Below are positions 1-6,039 of a DNA stretch of 7,292 bases, piece after piece. This DNA comes from Acidobacteriota bacterium (lineage in GTDB: Bacteria > Acidobacteriota > Blastocatellia > Pyrinomonadales > Pyrinomonadaceae), in contig QHXH01000186.1 in assembly GCA_003222855.1 (NCBI GenBank), positions 1 to 7,292 on the forward strand, read 5' to 3'. The first letter of the stretch is position 1. Every line of letters starts with the position of its first letter. A program made the position numbers and the translations under genes. The notes under the pieces are model-generated. The model was not told the origin of the DNA and did not search any database. It saw only the letters and a program-made list of their open reading frames with translations.

Positions 1-1248
1 TTAATGAATTGGGATCAGATACTTCGGCGCGGAGGTGAGTTCGACGTTCAACGCACCGCTCGTCGGTCCAATGCCGGCTGCGCTTTCCCCCGTCGCCGTC
101 ACTACTGAATACTGCGCGGCAAGGTTTTCAATCATCACATGGCGGGCCACGGGCGAGGTCGTCCAGGTCACAAACCTGCGCTCGCTATCCTTCACGAAAA
201 CTAACACATAGTCATCAGCGCTCCCGACCTTAAGCCGCTCCTGAAAACGATAACCGCTCAACACTTTTGTCAGCGTCTGCGTTGCAAAGTAGGCAGGCTT
301 GGGGTCGTAAGCCGGAGTTTGTCCAGACCGATAAGCGTTGCGCACCAGACCGAAATGATCTTCGGGCTCGTTAGGGTCGTTGCCATCCGCAACGTTAGTG
401 AGGAATTCTCGGGTTAACATCACTGCCTGACTTTCTTCGTTCAGGCGTGACCACGTGTCCGAGTATCCCCACTCGCTCGAGATTATTGGAACCTGGCGTT
501 GTCCGGTATCGGAGTCGTAACTGCGAATCATTTCGCGGAGTCGCGCGTATTCACTCGCCGCACTCTCAGGATTCGTCTAGCGGTAGGGGAGAACCGAGAT
601 GCCGGCCCAATGGTCAAGCAGCTTTGATTTGAAGCAGGAGTCAAGAAAGTCAAGATCGATTCTTGCTGCGGCTGGCCCGATCAGTTGCTCGTTCGGAACG
701 GAAGCATGAAATGCGCGGCCCACCTCTAAAGCCACCGTTTTGTATTCTTCGACGTTTGGCTGCGGCGGCCAAAACATTGGTATGTTTGGTTCGTTGAAGA
801 TTTCCCAAACGACGCCGCGTCCTGAAAAATGTTTGGCCGCGGCGATGGCCCATCTCACGAATGCCCCTCTGGCGGTGGGAGTGCGAACCGATTTTCCTTC
901 AGTGTAAAGCGGATTTCCGTAATCCAAAATAAGCAGCGCGTGAATATCGAATGCATCCAGCTCGTTCAGCAAACGATCGTAAGCGGAAAAGTCATACTTA
1001 CCACGCTGGCCCTCAGTTAGCGCCCATACAAAATCCATGCGCACCCAATGAAAGCCCGCGGCGGCGATCATCTTGACTTCACCAGGTTGTGGATCTGTGA
1101 AGTGAACATTGACACCCAGCGTCTGATCGACCGTGAGCGCATCCGGCCGCGCAATCCAGCAGCCCGGACATGCATTAGATTTGTGATCGGCGGATATAGC
1201 GAGCGAGAGAACGAGAGAGATGACAGCAAGAGCAGTACGCAACTTCAT
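1..1248 (-). pseudogene. Secreted clan GH-A glycoside hydrolase (PslG/cellulase-like), broken by an in-frame TAG
   Basis: Read through, the frame encodes 415 residues and ends in TAA at 1-3. I chose the ATG at 1246-1248 because it opens a typical signal peptide (MKLR, then a hydrophobic run to about residue 20); a TTG 51 nt upstream would bury it. A (beta/alpha)8 glycosidase follows, with a strand-2-like GFHWVRMDF, the acid/base Glu153 in WEIFNEPN, and the nucleophile Glu259 in ISSEWGYS. An amber codon (577-579, codon 224) lies between the two catalytic glutamates, right after ISVLPYR. The same frame continues as TNPESAASEYARLREMIRSY without any shift, so a single CAG to TAG change explains it. 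The pieces are 1-576 and 577-1248. Two more defects are likely: Leu where relatives have His in the strand-6 HPY motif, and a missing strand-8 segment near 380. The enzyme was probably exported to cut the locus polysaccharide. The family is well supported; the substrate is unknown. Confidence 0.85.
577..579 (-). other. In-frame amber stop interrupting the glycoside hydrolase
   Basis: The minus-strand codons read CCC TAC CGC TAG ACG AAT CCT GAG. The reading frame is open and family-like on both sides, with no insertion or deletion needed. From memory, relatives have Gln after the PYR motif, so CAG to TAG is the simplest change. The nearest downstream in-frame ATG is at 529-531. A protein begun there would lack the signal peptide and the acid/base glutamate, so reinitiation would not restore an enzyme. 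Confidence 0.85.
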
Positions 1249-1259
1249 TAGCGATGTCG

Positions 1260-1278
1260 CGCAAGTTGTTAACTTGCG
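1260..1278. repeat. Perfect 8-bp inverted repeat with 3-nt loop before the glycosidase
   Basis: CGCAAGTT, loop GTT, AACTTGCG. It lies in the 54-nt gap between the phosphopantetheinyl transferase stop (1303) and the glycosidase ATG (1248), and ends 11 nt before that ATG. No T-tract follows on either strand, so it does not look like an intrinsic terminator. It occupies the region where a ribosome binding site would be expected, and I see no Shine-Dalgarno sequence there. It could be an RNA hairpin that tunes translation or mRNA processing, or a protein-binding palindrome. The structure is seen directly; any function is inferred. Confidence 0.5.
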
Positions 1279-1302
1279 ATAGGGACCGCGCAATCTCAAT
1301 CG

Positions 1303-2097
1303 CTACAGCTCGTTGAGATCCCAGAGCACGAGACGTGAGCAGGCGCCGTCAACGGCGACGGTTCCGGCGTAGCAATCGCCGGCGGCGATGTCGTGAAAGG
1401 ACCAGCGCTGCACGTCAGCCGCATCCACTCTGCTGTCCAACAACATGGCCGGCGTAGCAGGACCAACTGAAACGTCGAATTGATTGAGCGGGCAGTAGAG
1501 TCCTTCCCCGCGCGCCTTGATGTAAGCCTCTTTGCGAGTCCAGCAGCTGAAGAACGATTGGGTCTTACTTTCCGGCGGCACCTCGCGGAACTGTTGCACT
1601 TCAGCTGGCGAGAAAAAGTAGTTCGCCACTTCATCAGTCACAAAGTCGGATCGCATGTATTCGAGGTCGACGCCGACTTCGCGCTCCCGGGTAATCGCAA
1701 TCAGAGCCAGTTGATGTGAATGCGAAAGGTTGAAACGCAAGCCGCCGGACAATTTTTCATTCGCAAAGAATGGCTTGCCGAATTCACCGGTCTCAAACTG
1801 CAAACGGCCCGGCTTTGTCTTGAGATATCGACTGAGGATTAAGCGCAGCGATGCGCGCGCGACGCAGAATCGGCGGCGATCGGATTCAAACTTGAATCGA
1901 TCCGCGCGCGTGCGATCATCCAGAGATAGCGCCTCGTCGAGCGTCCACGACCACGGCACATCCAGCCGCGCGCGCCACACGTGTACTTCGCTTTGCCAGA
2001 TCACCGGCGCGGACGGACCTGATTTCCACGTTTGTTGCGGCGCCGCATTGGGCGGCGACGATGTTGCCGGCAGAAACAGAGATGTGCTTTGCATCAT
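1303..2097 (-). CDS. 4'-phosphopantetheinyl transferase, Sfp/AcpT superfamily
   Basis: This 264-residue cytosolic enzyme would move the phosphopantetheine arm of coenzyme A onto a conserved serine of an acyl or peptidyl carrier protein. The hallmarks are present in order: GEFGKPFF (about 104-111), RFNLSHSHQLAL (121-132), the Mg-binding VGVDLE (141-146), and CWTRKEAYIKARGEGL (185-200) with the WxxKEAxxKAxGxGL pattern. Both acidic metal ligands (Asp144, Glu190) and the lysines are intact, and the size suits the two-domain Sfp type. The start is the first of two adjacent ATG codons (2095-2097), preceded by a weak GGAT. The open frame runs further upstream, but only over the tail of the preceding gene. 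It starts 7 nt after the glycosyltransferase stop, so the two are probably co-transcribed. No carrier protein, PKS or NRPS gene is in the window, so its partner is unknown. Confidence 0.93.
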   Translation of the reverse strand: MMQSTSLFLPATSSPPNAAPQQTWKSGPSAPVIWQSEVHVWRARLDVPWSWTLDEALSLDDRTRADRFKFESDRRRFCVARASLRLILSRYLKTKPGRLQFETGEFGKPFFANEKLSGGLRFNLSHSHQLALIAITREREVGVDLEYMRSDFVTDEVANYFFSPAEVQQFREVPPESKTQSFFSCWTRKEAYIKARGEGLYCPLNQFDVSVGPATPAMLLDSRVDAADVQRWSFHDIAAGDCYAGTVAVDGACSRLVLWDLNEL

Positions 2098-2104
2098 GAC
2101 TAAT

Positions 2105-3280
2105 TTATCCAACGACGGCGAGTCTCGGCCACACCCGCTTCGAAACGTTTTCTGACAACAGGCGCGCGCCGGACAGCAACTCATGTGAGCACGATGAGGG
2201 CGCGACCGAGCCGAGAAACTGGAGCACGCGAAACGCGAAGACGTTGCTATCAAATTTTTCGGCGTGACGGCGCAGCAGGATTTGGCTCCATACCATGCTC
2301 TCGAATCTTTCGATGGCCGTGCTCAACGCGCGACTGTCGGGTTGATCGAAGAACAGGCCTGTCTTGCCGTCGATCACGGTTTCAACTGCGCCGCCGCCTC
2401 GATAGGCAATGGCCGGGCGGCCGGCAGCATTCGCTTCCAGCGGCGCCATGCCAAAGTCTTCTTCGCCGGGAAACAACAGCGCCCGGCATCGGGCCGCATA
2501 GTAATTCACAATCCGGTCCGGTTGACGTCCGAGAAACTCAATTCGATCATCAGCCAGTTTTTCCAGCCGTGCGCGATCGGGACCATCACCGATAATTATC
2601 AGGCGACGGTTCATTCGCTTGCAGGCTTCGATTGCCAGATCGATTCGCTTGTAAGGCATCAGCCGCGAAAGGACCAGGTAATAATCTTCAATGTCAGTCG
2701 ACATGTGAAATCGATTGACGTCGATCGGCGGCGGGATGACATGAGCTTCGCGGCCGTAAACTTTCTTGATGCGCTCCGCGACCAGGTGGGAGCTGGTAAT
2801 GTAGTAATTCGGTTGCCTCGAGGCGCGCAAATCTCACTTGCGCAATCCCCACAGAAACAGCGGCAACAACCCTCGTATTCCTTTACCAAAACCTTCACGC
2901 GCAACATAATCATCATAGCGCCACACCCAGCGCATCGGCGTATAGCAATAGCAAACATGAATTGCGTTGCGTCGTTTCCGTACGCCCTTCGCATAACCGG
3001 AACTACTGCTAAAAATAAGATCGTAAGACGAGAGATCGAAGTTTTCGACCGCAAAGGGATAGAGCATGAAGTAGTGGCGGAAGCGCCGATCCATCGCGGG
3101 CAAGTGCTGGAGTATCGAGGTGCGTATGTCGGCCGCGCGCAAACGCCCTGGAACGTACTTCGGTAAGGCCACCGTGGTGTACAACGGCGCTCGGGGAAAC
3201 GAGTCGTGAATGGCCTCAACCACGCGTTCCGCCCCTCCTAGTTCGACGAAGTAATCATGTACGAGTGCGATTCTTGACAA
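2105..3280 (-). pseudogene. GT4 glycosyltransferase (WbaZ-like), interrupted by an in-frame TGA
   Basis: The full frame is 391 codons ending in TAA (2105-2107). It begins with TTG at 3278-3280, supported by GAGGT 8 nt upstream and by the family-typical start ALVHDYFVELGGAERV. The N-terminal GT-B domain holds GGAERV (15-20) and CYCYTPMRWVW (110-120). The C-terminal nucleotide-sugar domain holds VLSRLMPYKRIDLAIEA (203-219), IIGDGPD, and the EX7E motif EDFGMAPLE (Glu274, Glu282). Codon 149 is TGA (2834-2836), in LRK-stop-DLRAS. Relatives have a conserved Trp-Asp there, so TGG to TGA is the simplest change. Nothing else is damaged. As read, the products would be a 148-residue N-terminal piece (2834-3280) and a piece restarting at TTG 2828-2830 (2105-2830). 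About 30 residues after FDSNVF look unlike the family tail. An intact version would transfer a sugar, perhaps from GDP-mannose or its derivative, onto a lipid-linked glycan in the cytoplasm. Confidence 0.85.
2834..2836 (-). other. In-frame opal stop interrupting the glycosyltransferase
   Basis: The minus-strand codons read GGA TTG CGC AAG TGA GAT TTG CGC GCC. The frame is continuous on both sides. From memory of the family, the residue before Asp is nearly always Trp, so TGG to TGA fits. TGA is the natural terminator of two neighbouring genes (4816 and 6040), so genome-wide TGA reassignment to Trp is unlikely. A TTG two codons downstream could allow reinitiation. Confidence 0.85.
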
Positions 3281-3522
3281 GCTGTCTGACCTCAGCGATG
3301 TTCCAACTTAAGAAACAAATAAAGGCGGCCCGATTTCAATCCGCACTCAAGGTAACTTCGAGACTGCTAACGTGCATTGGGTGCGCAGGCAGCCTTCGCG
3401 CTCACAATGAGGGCGCCACCCTGGTCGCTAACTCAATTGTTTTTTTGAAAAACTAGAATGCTGTGGTTACGGTGATCTTTTCGGAATCAGAAACCCATCG
3501 CCGCAGGATCCGAAGCATCGCC
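3281..3522. other. 242-nt intergenic region between dehydratase and glycosyltransferase
   Basis: I see no convincing gene here. On the minus strand it has a T5-C-A7 stretch (about 3440-3453) that could form a weak AT hairpin, and an imperfect hairpin CTCA-TTG-TGAG flanked by CGC pairs after one C-C mismatch (about 3397-3415). Neither makes a convincing terminator, because no GC-rich stem is followed by a U-run. No clear -35/-10 pair stands out. The 3' end carries the Shine-Dalgarno of the next gene. Confidence 0.6.
3289..3293 (-). promoter_or_regulatory. Ribosome binding site deciding a TTG start
   Basis: GAGGT on the minus strand sits 8 nt before the TTG at 3278-3280. It is a five-base match to the anti-Shine-Dalgarno with good spacing. 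Together with the family-typical N-terminus that follows, it fixes TTG as the start of the interrupted glycosyltransferase. Confidence 0.7.
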
Positions 3523-4587
3523 TTATGCGGCGAAGGGAAGTTTGTGGTCAAGACTCGGTTGAACTTCCGGATTGCCTCGAGGAATTACGTTTCCAATATC
3601 GCCGTAATCGGATGCCCGCCGCAGATGTTCTGCCAGATCGTTATGTACCATGTCCCTGACTAGTTGCGGAAAGGTATATTGCGGCTGCCAACCGAGCGCT
3701 GCGTGTGCCTTTTTCGAATCACCAAGGAGCGATTCCACTTCGGCCGGCCGATAAAACTTTTCGTCCTTAACCACATAATCACGATAATCAAGGCCTACTT
3801 CGGCGAATGCCAACTCGCAGAACTCGCGCACTGAATGCGACTCGCCCGTGGCCACGACAAAATCTTCCGGCTCCTCCTGCTGAAGCAACAAATGCATTGC
3901 GCGCACGTAGTCCTTGGCGTGTCCCCAATCGCGCTGGGCTTCCAGATTGCCAAGGCACAACTCTGACTGCTGCCCGTGCTTTATGCGCGCTACTGCCGAG
4001 CTGATTTTGCGCGTAACAAACTCAAAGCCGCGGCGCGGACTTTCATGATTGAAAAGGATGCCGCTGACACAATACATGCCGTAAGCCTCCCGATAGTTGC
4101 GCGTCAAATCAAATCCGGCGACCTTACTGATGCCATACGGCGAGCGCGGATGAAACGGCGTGGTTTCCTTCTGTGGCGTTTCTTTCACTTTGCCAAACAT
4201 TTCCGACGAACCGGCGAAATAGAAACGGCATTGCGGTTGAAGTTCGCGCAAGGCTGCCAGAAGATAATGGGTGCCATTAATATTCGTATTCATCGTCGAG
4301 AATCCGTCGGCAAAACTTTCGGCGACAAAGCTCTGCGCAGCCAGGTGATAACACTCGTCGAATTCGTGACGGCTGACGACATGAAAGATACTGGGATAAC
4401 TTTCCAGGGAGGCCGGATGCAGCGTGAGTCTATCCAACAGATGCGCGATGCGGTTAAATCTGCGTTGCGGATCCTCCAGGGCCACGCGCCGCACTAATCC
4501 GTGCACTTCATAGCCCAGGGAGAGCAGATGCTCCGCCAAATAACTCCCGTCCTGTCCCGTCAGTCCTGTAATGAGAGCCTTTTTCAC
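3523..4587 (-). CDS. gmd: GDP-mannose 4,6-dehydratase
   Basis: This 354-residue cytosolic enzyme of the extended short-chain dehydrogenase family converts GDP-D-mannose to GDP-4-keto-6-deoxy-D-mannose, the branch point to GDP-L-fucose, GDP-D-rhamnose and related sugars. The N-terminus has the NADP-binding glycine motif GLTGQDGSYLAE (Gly8, Gly11, Gly14). The catalytic set is present: Ser127 and Glu129 in AGSSEMFG, and the Tyr151/Lys155 pair in SPYGISK. The family signatures NHESPRRGFEFVTRKI (180-195), GNLEAQRDWGHAKDYVRAM (213-231) and the ES-LLGDSKKA-LGW stretch (285-300) are intact, and the length is normal. It starts with GTG (4585-4587), 7 nt after a GGTGG ribosome binding site. Gaps of about 230-240 nt on both sides suggest it may have its own promoter. 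No reductase or epimerase partner (fcl or rmd) is in the window, so the final sugar cannot be named. Confidence 0.97.
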   Translation of the reverse strand: MKKALITGLTGQDGSYLAEHLLSLGYEVHGLVRRVALEDPQRRFNRIAHLLDRLTLHPASLESYPSIFHVVSRHEFDECYHLAAQSFVAESFADGFSTMNTNINGTHYLLAALRELQPQCRFYFAGSSEMFGKVKETPQKETTPFHPRSPYGISKVAGFDLTRNYREAYGMYCVSGILFNHESPRRGFEFVTRKISSAVARIKHGQQSELCLGNLEAQRDWGHAKDYVRAMHLLLQQEEPEDFVVATGESHSVREFCELAFAEVGLDYRDYVVKDEKFYRPAEVESLLGDSKKAHAALGWQPQYTFPQLVRDMVHNDLAEHLRRASDYGDIGNVIPRGNPEVQPSLDHKLPFAA

Positions 4588-4594
4588 GATGAAA

Positions 4595-4601
4595 CCACCC
4601 T
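4595..4601 (-). promoter_or_regulatory. Ribosome binding site before the GTG start of gmd
   Basis: AGGGTGG on the minus strand ends 7 nt before GTG 4585-4587. It matches the purine-rich consensus with one mismatch (GGTGG for GGAGG) and supports the GTG, which is directly followed by the conserved N-terminus KKALITGLTGQDG. Confidence 0.5.
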
Positions 4602-4687
4602 AACATTTGTCTAGCCCGGAGCGATTCGCAATGAACTGTGCTGACCTAACCGAGGTTCATGGATAAGAAACGCCGAAAGGTGCACTA

Positions 4688-4716
4688 ATTTCAGCGGCTG
4701 CCTAACTTAACTTCAA
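4688..4716 (-). promoter_or_regulatory. Candidate sigma-70-like promoter upstream of gmd
   Basis: On the minus strand, TTGAAG (4711-4716) and TGAAAT (4688-4693) are separated by exactly 17 nt, about 100 nt before the gmd start. Each box matches the consensus at four of six positions. A gap of over 220 nt after the preceding gene makes an internal promoter reasonable, but matches of this quality arise by chance and the organism's own consensus is unknown. Confidence 0.22.
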
Positions 4717-4790
4717 AACGGTAGGGCATACTCATGCTGTGCGGAGGTCTGCCACGGGAGAAGTTTTTCGAGCGCTTGTTCATTAAGCAT
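4713..4790 (-). CDS. Candidate 25-codon small ORF after the GT4 gene
   Basis: The ATG at 4788-4790 is preceded at 4 nt by GGTGAG on the minus strand and opens 25 codons (MLNEQALEKLLPW at its N-terminus, ending in ALPF) before TGA at 4713-4715. It starts 25 nt after the stop of the preceding glycosyltransferase, so it would be on the same transcript. I do not recognise the peptide; it has no obvious membrane segment or signal. It may be a real microprotein, a remnant of a lost gene, or chance. The ribosome binding site is the only support. Confidence 0.2.
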   Translation of the reverse strand: MLNEQALEKLLPWQTSAQHEYALPF

Positions 4791-4815
4791 GACTCTCACC
4801 GGCGCCACTTTTCTC

Positions 4816-6030
4816 TCAAGCGAATTTTGCTTCTGCTCGCGCGCCCTGGGCATCGGTCGCAACCGTGATGGATTTCGCATCACCCTTAAGGTAGAAGCTT
4901 TGAAGGTCGGTCATGTAACGACTAATACTGAAATGCGAGGCGACGCGTTGTCTTGCGTTTTCGCCGAGACGCGCGCTAAGGGCCGGCTGGCCGATTAGGT
5001 TTACAATTGCCACAGATAGCGCATTTTCATCTCTGGCCGGAATCAACCATCCGGTTGTGCCGTGTTCGATGATCTCCGGCGTTCCGCCGGTGTTAGTTGC
5101 CAGAACCGCCGTGCCGCAGGCCATCGCTTCGAGCGCGACTAAGCAGCACGCTTCGACTGACGAATTTATGACCAGCAGGTCGAGTCCTTGCATGATCGCT
5201 GCAACGTCCTCGCGAGAGCCCAACATGCGAACGCGATTTGAAATACCGAGCTCAGACGCAGTCCGAGTCAGCACTTGTAAGTATTCATGTTCCTGGTTGA
5301 AAGCCGGTGCACCGGCAATCAATAGCGTGGCGCTCGGAAACTCGCGTAGCACACGCGGAAACGCGCGGAGCAACTCCAACTGGCCTTTACTGGGAGTCAG
5401 TCGTCCGATAATGCCAATGACCGGTCCGTTTCCATTCAAATGCAATTCGCTGCGAATCTTTCGCTTAGCAATTTGATTCGGATGGAATATTCGCCTATCA
5501 ATTCCGTTCCGAATAACGGTCACCCGTCCTCTCAAACCTCTGAAAGAACCAGTGAACCGATCGGCGCTTGCCTGCGCGACGGCGATCATTCGTGTCCGCG
5601 GCGCAAAGAGGCCAACCGCGCGAATGAATGGATTGAAAGGGTGGCGCGGCAGCAGATCATGAATGTGCCAGACCACGGGTTTGCCAAGGCCTGAGCTTGC
5701 CATAGTTGCTACCAGGCCTGCACGAACGCTGTTGGCGTGGATGAGATCAGGATTGATACTGATTATCTTTTTCCGGGGCTCCAGGATTACGTCGACAAAT
5801 GATTTCAGATACTTTGCTAAGAAATCCACGCGCCACGTAAACCGCGCTTTGAGATCGCCCAATGCTTCATTGCGTATTCCTAGGTCCGCGACCATCTTTC
5901 GCAGCCTGCCGGAATCGGGACAAATCACGATCGCATCAAACGCAATCGGATCCAGCCGCGCCAAAATCGTCAGCAGCAATCGCTCGGCCCCGCCAACCTG
6001 CCCAGTGTGATTATAGAAAAGAATCTTCAA
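4816..6030 (-). CDS. GT4-family (GT-B fold) glycosyltransferase
   Basis: This 404-residue retaining glycosyltransferase would act at the cytoplasmic face of the membrane, adding one sugar to a growing lipid-linked saccharide. The N-terminal acceptor domain starts ILFYNHTGQVGGAERLLL, with the GGAER loop at 13-17, and continues with DLIHANSVRAG (95-105) and VVWHIHDLLP (119-128). The C-terminal donor domain has VIRNGID (172-178), IGIIGRLTPSKGQLELLRAF (205-224) and the EX7E motif in SSVEACCLVALEAMACG (Glu293, Glu301), then NTGGTPEIIEHGTTGWLI. The usual PFG after the first Glu is ACC here, a conservative departure. The last 20 or so residues (after LKGD) look like an unstructured tail. The start is TTG at 6028-6030, chosen because it immediately precedes the conserved KILF; no strong Shine-Dalgarno is visible. 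It begins 9 nt after the stop of the membrane polymerase gene, so the two probably share a transcript. Donor and acceptor are unknown. Confidence 0.93.
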   Translation of the reverse strand: MKILFYNHTGQVGGAERLLLTILARLDPIAFDAIVICPDSGRLRKMVADLGIRNEALGDLKARFTWRVDFLAKYLKSFVDVILEPRKKIISINPDLIHANSVRAGLVATMASSGLGKPVVWHIHDLLPRHPFNPFIRAVGLFAPRTRMIAVAQASADRFTGSFRGLRGRVTVIRNGIDRRIFHPNQIAKRKIRSELHLNGNGPVIGIIGRLTPSKGQLELLRAFPRVLREFPSATLLIAGAPAFNQEHEYLQVLTRTASELGISNRVRMLGSREDVAAIMQGLDLLVINSSVEACCLVALEAMACGTAVLATNTGGTPEIIEHGTTGWLIPARDENALSVAIVNLIGQPALSARLGENARQRVASHFSISRYMTDLQSFYLKGDAKSITVATDAQGARAEAKFA

Positions 6031-6039
6031 GGTTGATTT

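Noticed and set aside
577..579. Pyrrolysine or reassigned amber codon
   Set aside because: TAG is the natural stop of the neighbouring transferase gene (1303-1305), and no pyrrolysine context is known for this family.
1201..1232. Purine-rich GAGA-type low-complexity stretch
   Set aside because: It lies on the plus strand opposite the hydrophobic signal peptide codons (CTC, TCT, GTT), which explains the pattern.
2098..2253. N-terminal extension of the phosphopantetheinyl transferase to 2253
   Set aside because: The extra 52 residues overlap the preceding gene's tail in another frame and are Cys/Arg/Ser-rich, not family-like. The ATG pair at 2092-2097 is the natural start.
2834..2836. Selenocysteine insertion at the TGA
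   Set aside because: The conserved residue at this site is Trp, the family has no redox chemistry, and I see no convincing selenocysteine-type hairpin just after the codon.
2264..3166. A 300-codon open frame on the plus strand
   Set aside because: It is fully antisense to the glycosyltransferase, whose motifs are clear on the minus strand. Its translation shows no family features, so it is a codon-usage shadow.
3397..3455. Intrinsic terminator after gmd
   Set aside because: The T-tract lacks a GC-rich stem in front, and the imperfect CTCA/TGAG hairpin has no U-run behind it.
3976..4497. A 173-codon plus-strand frame
   Set aside because: It lies antisense inside the well-conserved GDP-mannose dehydratase and has no recognisable protein features.
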